The notes: generated by a model from the sequence alone, not told the origin. Counted from the first letter of the stretch, positions 1 to 6,068 are shown. The stretch is 10,049 nucleotides of DNA from Fulvivirga aurantia (GCF_009711475.1 NZ_SMMD01000833.1:1-10049), one strand, 5' to 3'. Program-made: numbers and translations.

Positions 1-59
1 AAAAAACGCCCCTGTAGCCCTCCTTGAGTAAAATATCACCTAATTAAAGTCATTACCTA

Positions 60-75
60 ACCTGATTCAGGTCAT
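60..75. promoter_or_regulatory. FNR/CRP-like box (TGA-N6-TCA) facing a gene left of the window
   Basis: CTGAT-TCAG-GTCAT at 62-75 has the TGA-N6-TCA layout of CRP/FNR-family operators. It is embedded in a 13-bp inverted repeat, ACCTGA-T-TCAGGT (60-72). The arrangement CTGAT-N4-GTCA recurs at 8543-8556 and, on the other strand, at 2606-2619. No gene starts to its right on the plus strand, so the probable target is a minus-strand gene beginning left of position 1. The only -7-like sequence on the minus strand (TATTTTAC, 35-28) is a weak match to TAnnTTTG. The dyad is seen directly; its role is inferred. Confidence 0.5.
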
Positions 76-105
76 ATTCATGTGCTGCTTTGGGTACTAT
101 CATTG

Positions 106-122
106 TGTAACAAAAGGTTACA
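106..122. promoter_or_regulatory. GTAAC/GTTAC dyad, possible second regulator site
   Basis: TGTAAC-AAAAG-GTTACA is a perfect 6+6 inverted repeat with a 5-base spacer. A closely related perfect palindrome, GTAAC-AATT-GTTAC, lies at 5928-5941. In both places the dyad sits 46 to 77 bp from a TGA-N6-TCA box, which suggests a second transcription factor sharing these promoters. Which protein binds is unknown. It could equally be part of a 3' end structure of the response-regulator transcript, but there is no T-tract. Confidence 0.4.
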
Positions 123-124
123 AA

Positions 125-157
125 AGATGACACAATATTCAGGTAAGTTTGTCATCT
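125..157. repeat. Inverted repeat AGATGACA...TGTCATCT downstream of the regulator gene
   Basis: AGATGACA (125-132) is exactly complementary to TGTCATCT (150-157), with a 17-base loop. Its right arm also takes part in a second inverted repeat, TGTCA-N8-TGACA (150-167). Neither is followed by a U-tract on either strand, so this is not a classical terminator. The whole gene-free stretch 1-282 is unusually rich in dyads; apart from these and the two boxes to the left I see no gene or RNA in it. Confidence 0.35.
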
Positions 158-282
158 GATTTTGACATGAGGTATTTCGGTATAGAGCCACCCACTGCAT
201 TGATGGGGATAGTAAAAGTCAAAGAAAGTATCTCTATTAAACTACATTTGGTAATTGCCATTAGCGAGCAGCAGTAGCGATC

Positions 283-1356
283 CTATCTTGCTACATGCCA
301 CTTCTTGATCTGCTCGAGCTTATCGGTGTCCTCGATTACTATTTTACCAGATTGCACACTCAATATGCCCTCCTCTTTTAGGTCAGAAATTACTCTTATA
401 ACTGACTCTGTGGCAGTGCCTACCATGTTTGCGAGGTCATCACGAGATATTGTAAGCGAGACATGCTTTTCGTTTTCTGGATTAAACTTATCATTAAGGC
501 TGAGTAGCGCTTCAGCGGTTCGTTGTCTTACCGAGTTATAGGCCAGATGTAATAGATTTTCTTCTTTTTCATCCACCTTGTTGGAGAGCATTTCTATAAA
601 TTTTTTGGCAATTTCACGGTTGCCATACACCAATTGAAAAAACTCATCTTTAGGCATTACAATAATTTCGGAGTCTTCCATGGTCTCCGCATTATCGGTA
701 TGTTCTTTATTTTTCAGTAAAGATTCATAACCAAAATAGTCTCCCTTGGTGTAGATGCCGGTGATGAGCTCCTTGCCATCTTCATTGATTCTGATGGTTT
801 TTACTTTTCCAGTGACGATAAAGTATATAAAAAGAGGCATCTCACCTACGCGGTAAATGTCATTCTTCTTTTTGTAATAACGCGGTTTTTTTTGCGTATC
901 GATGTTGAGAAAATCATGGAGTTCCTTGGCATCTGAAATGAAAGAATTTAGTCCATCAGCACTAGAAGCATATTCCTTTTTTACTAAATCATTTTTTTTG
1001 AGTCGGGCTTCTATCGCGTCAAGCAGCTCGGTGTCATCAAAAGGTTTGGTCAGGTAGTCGTCTGCACCTAAGATCATGCCTTTTCGCATATCTGCTCTTT
1101 CAGCTTTGGCTGTGAGAAAGATAAAAGGAATGCTTGCGGTACTTTCTTTTTTAGATAGAATGTGTAAAACACCGTAACCGTCAAGCTCAGGCATCATGAT
1201 ATCACAAATGATCAGGTCTGGCTGCTCGTTCATAGCTACCTCAACACCCTCTTTACCATGAGAAGCTGTCAAAGTTTCATAGTCTGCCAGCGTGAGTATC
1301 TCTGCAATATTTTCTCTTATATCTGCATTATCTTCTATAATCAAAACTTTTTTCAT
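283..1356 (-). CDS. Response regulator with CRP/FNR-type output domain
   Basis: A 357-aa cytosolic regulator. Residues 1-120 are a CheY-like receiver with the acidic pair E8/D9, phospho-acceptor D52 in CDIMMP, T82 in LTAK and K104 in TKPF, so it should be phosphorylatable. Residues about 140-255 are a cyclic-nucleotide-binding-like beta barrel. The Arg-Ser pair that grips cAMP in CRP is absent (the segment reads HTDNAET), and the four iron-sulfur cysteines of FNR are missing; the only Cys is C51 in the receiver. Residues about 289-335 are a Crp-type winged helix-turn-helix whose recognition helix (TATESVIRVISDL) keeps E307 and R311, the Glu-x3-Arg pair that reads TGA half-sites in CRP (E181/R185) and FNR (E209/R213). 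It starts 5 bp after the kinase stop, so the two are surely co-transcribed partners. Inferred role: phosphorylation-controlled binding to the TGA-N6-TCA boxes in this window. Fusing receiver and CRP domains replaces a FixJ-FixK cascade with one protein. Confidence 0.93.
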   Translation of the reverse strand: MKKVLIIEDNADIRENIAEILTLADYETLTASHGKEGVEVAMNEQPDLIICDIMMPELDGYGVLHILSKKESTASIPFIFLTAKAERADMRKGMILGADDYLTKPFDDTELLDAIEARLKKNDLVKKEYASSADGLNSFISDAKELHDFLNIDTQKKPRYYKKKNDIYRVGEMPLFIYFIVTGKVKTIRINEDGKELITGIYTKGDYFGYESLLKNKEHTDNAETMEDSEIIVMPKDEFFQLVYGNREIAKKFIEMLSNKVDEKEENLLHLAYNSVRQRTAEALLSLNDKFNPENEKHVSLTISRDDLANMVGTATESVIRVISDLKEEGILSVQSGKIVIEDTDKLEQIKKWHVAR

Positions 1357-1361
1357 CTGGC

Positions 1362-2582
1362 TTAATTTTTAGGGAATGTCACGTGAAATTCCGTGCCTTT
1401 ATCTAGCTCGCTTTTAAATTTAATAGCCCCACCAAGCATTTCTACGTATTTTTTTACAATGTTGAGCCCGAGACCTGTGCCTTGCACATTGATGGCGTTT
1501 TTGGCTCTGAAAAATCGCTCAAATAAATGCTTTTGGTCATCTTCGGGTATACCCATGCCGTGGTCTATTATGCAAATGCAGATTTCGTCTTCTCGCTCAA
1601 AATCTAAACCGACATGTATATCTTTCTCAGAGTATTTGATCGCGTTACTCGTAAGATTAATTACGATATTTTTGATGATTTTTGGATCGGCCTGTATACT
1701 TTGAGGGTGACCTTTACACTGAAATTTAATTTGCTGTCCCGGCTTGATAATGGAAGACAACTCCTCAATTACTTCTTTACAAGCATCCACTAAATTTACT
1801 TCACAAACATCTATGTCTAGCTTCCCTTCTTCTAGTTTTGATAGTGAAAGGAAATCATTTAAAATTCCGTTTAGATTGCTGATCGATGATTTTATTTTAT
1901 CGATATGTCTCAAGCGCTTTTCCTGTGCGCCTTCTTGTGTGTTGTATTTAGCAATCAGCGATGAAGATGATAATATAGTGCTTAAGGGGGTTCTAAATTC
2001 GTGACTAGCAATAGATACAAAACGAGATTTTAGCTCATTGAGCTCCCGCTCCCGCTCAAGAGCCGTTTTAGCTTCTTTTTCAGCCTTCTGTGTTACGATT
2101 ATTTGTTTTTCCAGCTCTTCGGTTCTTTCCTTTACTCGCTTTTCTAACTGCGAAGCATAGAGTATCAACTGCTCTTCGCTTTTTTTAAGTGCCCGCTCTA
2201 CCTTCTTTCTCTTACTTATGTCGATCACATAAGCGATTACATGCTTTTCTCCATTTAGCTCCGCTACATTTAAACTGATCTCAACCGGAAACTCCTCTTT
2301 ACTTTTTCTTACAGCCAGGAGATCCCGGCCTGCGCCCATTCTTCTCGGTTCTGGTTGCTTCATATAATTTTGCCTATTGTCTACATGCTTATCGCGTAAA
2401 GAAACCGGTATCAGGTTTTCAATAGTTTTTCCTTCAAGCTCACTTGCATCGTAACCGAAAATTTGGTGTGCTGCTTTATTGGCCATTCTTATTATACCGC
2501 TTTTTCTAACTACAATGATTCCTTCCTCGCAGGCTTCATAAATAGCTTTAAAAGCACTTTCATTACTTGAAGGATTGGTCAT
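1362..2582 (-). CDS. Soluble PAS-domain sensor histidine kinase, FixL-like
   Basis: A 406-aa kinase without transmembrane segments, hence a cytosolic sensor. Order: one PAS domain (about 9-128), a coiled-coil linker rich in Glu/Lys (about 125-188), HisKA with phospho-accepting H194 in SHEFRTPL, then an HATPase_c domain with N-box N313 (TSNAIKYS), G1 box DHGMGIP (340-346), F-box LFERFFRA (353-360) and G2 box GTGLGL (368-373). All catalytic boxes are intact. The PAS core resembles FixL. H66 and R86 are 20 residues apart, as are the haem-ligating His200 and ligand-pocket Arg220 of Bradyrhizobium FixL. F98-P99 and the hydrophobic I102/L104 also line up without gaps, but the position matching FixL I215 is R81, so haem binding is possible, not certain. 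It is the first gene of an operon with the receiver-CRP regulator. A TGA-N6-TCA box lies 24 bp upstream of the ATG, compatible with autoregulation. No membrane anchor or second sensor domain is seen. Confidence 0.92.
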   Translation of the reverse strand: MTNPSSNESAFKAIYEACEEGIIVVRKSGIIRMANKAAHQIFGYDASELEGKTIENLIPVSLRDKHVDNRQNYMKQPEPRRMGAGRDLLAVRKSKEEFPVEISLNVAELNGEKHVIAYVIDISKRKKVERALKKSEEQLILYASQLEKRVKERTEELEKQIIVTQKAEKEAKTALERERELNELKSRFVSIASHEFRTPLSTILSSSSLIAKYNTQEGAQEKRLRHIDKIKSSISNLNGILNDFLSLSKLEEGKLDIDVCEVNLVDACKEVIEELSSIIKPGQQIKFQCKGHPQSIQADPKIIKNIVINLTSNAIKYSEKDIHVGLDFEREDEICICIIDHGMGIPEDDQKHLFERFFRAKNAINVQGTGLGLNIVKKYVEMLGGAIKFKSELDKGTEFHVTFPKN

Positions 2583-2605
2583 ATTTGGTGCATGTAATCG
2601 TTAAT

Positions 2606-2619
2606 GTGACAAAAATCAG
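2606..2619. promoter_or_regulatory. FNR/CRP-like box in the kinase/usp divergent region
   Basis: GTGAC-AAAA-ATCAG on the plus strand; read on the minus strand it is CTGAT-TTTT-GTCAC, the same CTGAT-N4-GTCA form as the boxes at 62-75 and 8543-8556. It lies in the 114-bp gap between the kinase start (2582) and the usp start (2697). It is centred about 62 bp before the inferred start at the TACCTTTG element (2664-2671), a class I activator spacing. It is also close enough to the kinase gene to act there. Confidence 0.55.
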
Positions 2620-2663
2620 TATTCTTCTTGATCGCTATCCTGAATATAAAATAGACTTCTGGC

Positions 2664-2671
2664 TACCTTTG
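2664..2671 (+). promoter_or_regulatory. TAnnTTTG -7 promoter element of the single-domain usp
   Basis: TACCTTTG is a perfect match to the Bacteroidota -7 consensus TAnnTTTG and lies 25 bp before the ATG at 2697, giving a short AT-rich leader. No good -33 TTTG is seen at the usual distance, as expected for an activator-dependent promoter. Confidence 0.5.
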
Positions 2672-2696
2672 GTCTTGTCTAAATATAATTCTAATT

Positions 2697-3146
2697 ATGG
2701 CTCAGGAGCAACTTTTCAGGAAGATTTTATATCCTATCGATTTTTCAGATGCATCTGTAAAGGCCCTACACTATGTAGTGAAACTGTCGGAGGTAAGTTG
2801 TGCTGATTTAATCCTTTTGCATACCTACAGACTGTTTGGTGCCGATGCCACAAATCACAATCTGGCGGAGGCTAAGCATATGCTGGAAAATAATGCCCAA
2901 ATGGCTTTTGAAAAAATAGAGGAGGAAATGCTTAAGCACTCTTCTGTACAATGTTCGTTTCACTCAGAAGTTGGTTTTATATCAGATAGAATCATTTCGA
3001 GTATTGAGCCGCTCAATATAGACCTGATCATACTGTGTACAAACATACACCAACAAATTATGGGTAAATCAGACAATGAATATAACGGGCTGGTAAGTAA
3101 AGTAAAGTGCCCAATCATGCTTATGCCAAGCTTGTCTTTTAATTGA
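2697..3146 (+). CDS. Universal stress protein, single domain with degenerate nucleotide loop
   Basis: A 149-aa Usp-family protein (alpha/beta Rossmann-like fold) covering one full domain. The N-terminal beta strand and loop KILYPIDFSD (9-18) carry the conserved Asp (D15) seen in most Usps. The C-terminal nucleotide loop, normally G-2x-G-9x-G-S/T, is not recognisable: the segment reads LCTNIHQQIMGKSDNEYNG (113-131), lacking the first Gly pair and the terminal Gly-Ser. It therefore probably does not bind ATP and may act by dimerising with the ATP-binding Usps encoded further right. Its start follows an AT-rich leader with a TAnnTTTG element. Hsp20 follows 87 bp later on the same strand without an obvious terminator, so partial read-through is possible. 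The precise cellular role of such Usps is unknown; the family is induced by stress and starvation. Confidence 0.88.
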   Translation: MAQEQLFRKILYPIDFSDASVKALHYVVKLSEVSCADLILLHTYRLFGADATNHNLAEAKHMLENNAQMAFEKIEEEMLKHSSVQCSFHSEVGFISDRIISSIEPLNIDLIILCTNIHQQIMGKSDNEYNGLVSKVKCPIMLMPSLSFN

Positions 3147-3164
3147 TCAAAATCAGCGCCTCTG

Positions 3165-3178
3165 CTGATGCCTATCAT
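3165..3178. promoter_or_regulatory. FNR/CRP-like box upstream of hsp20
   Basis: CTGAT-GCCT-ATCAT, a nearly symmetrical TGA-N6-TCA box close to the FNR consensus TTGAT-N4-ATCAA. Its centre (3171.5) is about 40 bp upstream of the start expected from the TAGATTTG element at 3201-3208, which is the class II activator position for CRP/FNR proteins. This is the best-positioned TGA-N6-TCA box in the window. Confidence 0.62.
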
Positions 3179-3200
3179 TCACAGAAATCTATATGCTAAG

Positions 3201-3208
3201 TAGATTTG
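3201..3208 (+). promoter_or_regulatory. TAnnTTTG -7 promoter element of hsp20
   Basis: TAGATTTG matches the Bacteroidota -7 consensus in every specified position and lies 25 bp before the hsp20 ATG. The -33 region is occupied by the TGA-N6-TCA box instead of a TTTG, consistent with activation. Confidence 0.58.
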
Positions 3209-3233
3209 AGTATCACTAAAAAGCAATATAATC

Positions 3234-3671
3234 ATGGGACTATTAACACCACGTACCGGGCCTTTTCATCGCATAGGAGATAGATATGCCACCATGTTTG
3301 ATCTTGATCACTTCTTAGGTCGTAATGCCTTTGAAGACAGCTGGATGGCCATGCCACCACGCAATATTCGTACAAAAGGAGATCACATAGAAGTAGAAGT
3401 GGCTATGCCGGGATTTAAAAAGAAAGATGTAAACATCGAACTCAAAGACGGATTTCTCTATATCTCAGCACAAAGAAAACGTCACAATAATGGGGATAAA
3501 AAATTTGTAGAAAAGCAAGTGCCGGACAAAATTGCCGATCAGGTAATTGAGCTGGGAGCTGATGTTGACGAAGCCAGTATTTCGGCAAAATTGGCAAATG
3601 GAATGTTGACTATTACGATTCCGAAATCTGCCAAACCACAAAAAGCAAGCAAGCAAATTATGGTCGCTTAA
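3234..3671 (+). CDS. Hsp20/alpha-crystallin family small heat-shock protein
   Basis: A 145-aa ATP-independent holdase chaperone, of typical length for bacterial Hsp20. A short N-terminal arm (1-42) precedes the alpha-crystallin domain (about 43-132), recognised by VEVAMPGFKKKDVNIEL and the signature A-x-x-x-N-G-x-L (A118 to L125, in AKLANGML). The C-terminal tail contains an I-x-V motif (I142-M-V144), the patch that docks on neighbouring subunits in sHsp oligomers, so assembly into large oligomers is expected. It prevents aggregation of unfolded cytosolic proteins. The gene has its own promoter with a TGA-N6-TCA box at class II spacing, which links it to the regulator encoded at 283-1356 and not to a classical heat-shock sigma signal. 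Pairing of Hsp20 with Usps is also seen in the mycobacterial DosR regulon (HspX). Confidence 0.95.
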   Translation: MGLLTPRTGPFHRIGDRYATMFDLDHFLGRNAFEDSWMAMPPRNIRTKGDHIEVEVAMPGFKKKDVNIELKDGFLYISAQRKRHNNGDKKFVEKQVPDKIADQVIELGADVDEASISAKLANGMLTITIPKSAKPQKASKQIMVA

Positions 3672-3708
3672 AAGTGCTTGAATGAGATTTGAAGCCATTT
3701 GATGTGAG

Positions 3709-3728
3709 ATTCCCACGCAGGTGGGAAT
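3709..3728. repeat. Perfect hairpin ATTCCC-N8-GGGAAT between convergent genes
   Basis: ATTCCCAC (3709-3716) pairs perfectly with GTGGGAAT (3721-3728) around a GCAG loop. There is no T-tract after it on either strand, so it is a poor rho-independent terminator. The core ATTCCC-N8-GGGAAT has the same format as short dispersed palindromes such as neisserial dRS3. It lies in the 105-bp gap between hsp20 and the nuclease gene, the usual place for such repeats, and could still help to stop or stabilise the two transcripts. Copy number in the genome cannot be judged from one window. Confidence 0.6.
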
Positions 3729-3776
3729 TACGTGTAAGGAGAAAGATGTCTTGTGGATATCTCGGCCGAAGGAATA

Positions 3777-5171
3777 TTAAATAGCTTTAAACAGTTCGAA
3801 TGATTCAAGGTAATTGGGAATGATTACATTAGGCCAACCAACTGTATGCGTCAGTTCGTTGGCCATTTTCATGGCACTTTTAATCTCTCCATGCACTACA
3901 AACGTGAGCTTAGGTGCCTCTTTGAGCTGTCCTGCCCATTGTAACAGTTCCGCCTGGTCAGCATGTGCTGAAAGTCCATTGATATGCCTGACGTTGCATT
4001 TTACAGGTACATCGATGCCAAATATGCGAGAGGTGTCATCACCTTCTAATAATTTACGGCCCCGGGTGCCTTCTGCCTGATAGCCTGTAAACAACAAAAT
4101 ATCATTTTTGCGCGGTAGCCTGTGGTACAGATGGTGAAGAATTCTCCCTCCGGTACACATACCACTGGCTGAAATAATGACCGCCCCCTGGTCGATATGG
4201 TTGATATTTACTGAAGACTCCTGAGAACGATAATATTTAAAGTTCGGGAAGTCAAAAATGGACTCTTCACGGCCTTCACTGAGTTTATGGTCTTTTCTAT
4301 GAAGCTTATGTACCTGGGTGGCACTTATGGCCATCGGGCTATCAATATAGATCGGGCATGCAGGAATTTGGCCGGACTCAATCAGTTGGTGAAAATAATA
4401 CAGAAGTAATTGTGTTCTACCCACAGCAAAAGAAGGTATGAGCACACATCCTCCATTGTTAAATGCTTCATTTACTACTTCTGCCAGCTCTTCTTCAATA
4501 TCAGAAAAAGTATTGAGGCGATCACCGTAGGTCGATTCTATAAATAAAATATCTGCCGAATTTATGCCTGTCGGATCTCGTAGCAGAGGCTGATTATATC
4601 TGCCGAGGTCTCCACTAAAAACAATAGATTTTTCCTGTGTGTCACCTTGTATTATAAACTTGACAATTGCAGAGCCAAGAATATGACCTGCGTCAAAAAA
4701 ACTAGCTGAAATATGATTACAAAGTGCTACTGTTTCATCGTATTCAAAAGATTTGATGAGACTGAGCGCTGTCTCTGCATCTGTCGTGTTGAATAGCGGC
4801 AAGGGCTGGTCATGCTTTGAGTACCCTTTTTTACGGGCAAATTCAGCCTCTTCTTCCTGCAGTTTGGCGGCATCACGCAACATGATGTCAAGCAATGAAG
4901 CGGTGGCATTGGTGCAATATACAGGGCCATTAAAACCCTGTTTTACCAACCTTGGCAGATAGCCACTATGGTCGATGTGCGCATGGGTTAGTACCACAGC
5001 ATCTATTTTCGTAGCATCTTCAGTGAAATCATCCCAGTTTCTAAGTCTAAGCTCTTTCAAACCCTGGAAAAGACCGCAGTCCACAAGTAATGTGAAACCT
5101 GTGGTTTGTAGTAAGTATTTAGAACCTGTGACAGTCTGCGCTCCACCGAGAAATTTTAAACGAACATCCAT
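3777..5171 (-). CDS. Beta-CASP metallo-beta-lactamase-fold RNA nuclease (Ysh1/CPSF73-like)
   Basis: A 464-aa protein of the COG1236-type family, full length. The metallo-beta-lactamase zinc motifs are H63-x-H65-x-D67-H68 (THAHIDHSG), H163 (DAGHILGSA) and D188 (FSGDLGR). The beta-CASP part follows with motif A E212 (IESTYGDR), the conserved ASGMCTGGR segment (335-343), motif B H403 (GLSAHAD) and motif C H427 (VVHGE). All residues expected for two-zinc phosphodiester hydrolysis are present, so it should be an active endo- or exoribonuclease in the cytosol. There is no KH or RNase J C-terminal domain. It is transcribed alone, convergent with hsp20. A TGA-N6-TCA box lies 56-69 bp upstream, with a weak -7-like TAGATGTT between. 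Genes of this family often sit among Usp genes in proteobacterial low-oxygen or stress clusters, suggesting mRNA turnover on entry to stress; its substrate here is not known. Confidence 0.93.
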   Translation of the reverse strand: MDVRLKFLGGAQTVTGSKYLLQTTGFTLLVDCGLFQGLKELRLRNWDDFTEDATKIDAVVLTHAHIDHSGYLPRLVKQGFNGPVYCTNATASLLDIMLRDAAKLQEEEAEFARKKGYSKHDQPLPLFNTTDAETALSLIKSFEYDETVALCNHISASFFDAGHILGSAIVKFIIQGDTQEKSIVFSGDLGRYNQPLLRDPTGINSADILFIESTYGDRLNTFSDIEEELAEVVNEAFNNGGCVLIPSFAVGRTQLLLYYFHQLIESGQIPACPIYIDSPMAISATQVHKLHRKDHKLSEGREESIFDFPNFKYYRSQESSVNINHIDQGAVIISASGMCTGGRILHHLYHRLPRKNDILLFTGYQAEGTRGRKLLEGDDTSRIFGIDVPVKCNVRHINGLSAHADQAELLQWAGQLKEAPKLTFVVHGEIKSAMKMANELTHTVGWPNVIIPNYLESFELFKAI

Positions 5172-5194
5172 GGCTCAATTAAGATTAGTTTGAA

Positions 5195-5240
5195 AACATC
5201 TACTCTGACTTTTCTCGTATTATATTATGAGATGTATCAC
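5195..5240 (-). promoter_or_regulatory. FNR/CRP-like box and weak promoter of the nuclease gene
   Basis: ATGAG-ATGT-ATCAC at 5227-5240 keeps TGA-N6-TCA, but its flanking bases deviate more than those of the other boxes. On the minus strand TAGATGTT (5202-5195) partly matches TAnnTTTG (four of six specified bases). The box centre would then be about 42 bp before the start, near class II spacing. The rest of the 177-bp gap (5172-5348) holds no recognisable gene, and no convincing terminator for the gene ending at 5349. Confidence 0.4.
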
Positions 5241-5348
5241 CTGTCAAAATGGTTGATTAAGTATGGTATTTTAACCAATTACATGTCATAATGCACCACT
5301 CCCTCGATACTTGCTTGTTTTGAGCATCCTGCAGATGATTTATAGAAA

Positions 5349-5873
5349 TTAATTAAATCGTTTGCCAACTCCTAATGAAAAGGTCCATGTGCTAAAATTA
5401 TATATCCTGTGATCATAAAATATGGTGGGGGACAAATCCCAGTGATGAGTGAGCTGTATTTCATATTCTATGCCCATTCTTACAAGAAAGAAGCTTTTCT
5501 GTCGATCCACTTCAGCTCCGGGGCCTACCTGCAAAATCAAACCTTCAATTGGGCTGTACAAAGCGTCCAGAGTCAGAACCAACGGATAGTTTCTTTCCAA
5601 TTCCTCAGTTTTTTCTGATTTTATAACAAAGGTCTCAAGTTCAATATCACTATGCAGACCTAAGCCAATTTTCGGATTAAACCAATAATCAAGATCTAGT
5701 CCCCAGGAAGGGATGACAAATCGTTTTTCTGACCTCACCTCAGGTATGAGTGTATGGCCGAGGTATAGTGCAATTCTTTTATTTGGAGTTTGGGTCGTGT
5801 GGTCTTGCGACTTAGCAGGTATCAGCGCGCATGAGACCAATAAAGTAACGAAAATTGAAAAGCGATACATCAT
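5349..5873 (-). CDS. Small exported protein, probable outer-membrane beta-barrel, function unknown
   Basis: A 174-aa protein starting MMYRFSIFVTLLVSCALIPAKSQ, a Sec signal peptide with likely cleavage after AKS (residue 22). The LVSC at 12-15 also fits a lipobox, but the hydrophobic stretch continues past the Cys, so a lipoprotein is less likely. The mature part alternates hydrophobic and polar residues with Gly/aromatic-rich segments (GLDLDYWFNPKIGLGLHSD, FFLVRMGIEYEIQ, TFSLGVGKRFN) and ends near an aromatic residue, as in small 8-stranded outer-membrane barrels. The family and ligand are not recognised. Start: two consecutive ATGs (5873, 5870); either would keep the signal peptide. Its promoter has a perfect TAAATTTG element with a GTAAC-N4-GTTAC palindrome about 40 bp before the inferred start, so it seems to be controlled by a CRP/FNR-type factor distinct in specificity from the one using TGA-N6-TCA. 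Confidence 0.75.
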   Translation of the reverse strand: MMYRFSIFVTLLVSCALIPAKSQDHTTQTPNKRIALYLGHTLIPEVRSEKRFVIPSWGLDLDYWFNPKIGLGLHSDIELETFVIKSEKTEELERNYPLVLTLDALYSPIEGLILQVGPGAEVDRQKSFFLVRMGIEYEIQLTHHWDLSPTIFYDHRIYNFSTWTFSLGVGKRFN

Positions 5874-5897
5874 TAGGTTATCAGGTTAAATAGGTAT

Positions 5898-5905
5898 CAA
5901 ATTTA
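5898..5905 (-). promoter_or_regulatory. TAnnTTTG -7 promoter element of the exported beta-barrel gene
   Basis: On the minus strand the sequence is TAAATTTG, a perfect match to the Bacteroidota -7 consensus, 25 bp before the first ATG (the same leader length as at 2664 and 3201). The activator-like palindrome at 5928-5941 sits where the -33 element would be. Confidence 0.58.
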
Positions 5906-5927
5906 CCAGACCGAATTGTGCAGTAGC

Positions 5928-5941
5928 GTAACAATTGTTAC
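5928..5941. promoter_or_regulatory. Perfect 14-bp palindrome GTAAC-AATT-GTTAC
   Basis: A fully self-complementary 14-mer with the size and half-site spacing of CRP/FNR-family operators but a different half-site (GTAAC in place of CTGAT). Its centre (5934.5) is about 40 bp upstream of the start inferred from TAAATTTG, the same geometry as the hsp20 box. It also lies upstream of the divergent usp at 6069. A relative with a 5-base spacer is at 106-122. The protein that binds it is not identifiable here. Confidence 0.55.
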
Positions 5942-6004
5942 ATCAAATGAGCGGCACCACTTTACCGTTATTCCCATAGAGGGTGATTTTTTTCAGTTGA
6001 CGAA

Positions 6005-6018
6005 TTGATACACATCAT
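6005..6018. promoter_or_regulatory. FNR/CRP-like box upstream of the plus-strand tandem usp
   Basis: TTGAT-ACAC-ATCAT matches nine of the ten specified bases of the FNR consensus TTGAT-N4-ATCAA, the closest match in the window. It lies 51-64 bp before the ATG at 6069. A class II start would fall near 6052; the sequence there (TATTGAAA, 6043-6050) matches TAnnTTTG only in its first two bases, so the promoter may depend strongly on the activator. Confidence 0.6.
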
Positions 6019-6068
6019 GACTTATAGGAGCTGACATAGCGATATTGAAATAAAAAAACTGTATCGAT

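Noticed and set aside
150..167. TGTCA-N8-TGACA as a further CRP/FNR box
   Set aside because: The half-sites are in the wrong orientation and spacing for TGA-N6-TCA; it is kept only as part of the dyad-rich gap.
305..541. Plus-strand open frame opposite the response regulator
   Set aside because: It lies fully antisense to a conserved winged-helix and sensor domain; its translation has no recognisable features.
2567..2806. Plus-strand open frame across the divergent promoter and usp start
   Set aside because: It overlaps the usp gene in another frame and covers the promoter elements; the usp frame has clear family features.
4727..5193. Several short open frames on both strands within and around the nuclease gene
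   Set aside because: All are shadows of the long nuclease frame, which has all catalytic motifs.
5247..5290. Long inverted repeat TGGTT...AACCA in the gap upstream of the nuclease
   Set aside because: Only five bases pair across a wide AT-rich loop; chance is sufficient.
5325..5341. CATC-CTGCA-GATG as a terminator for the exported barrel gene
   Set aside because: The stem has four base pairs and no T-tract follows on the minus strand.
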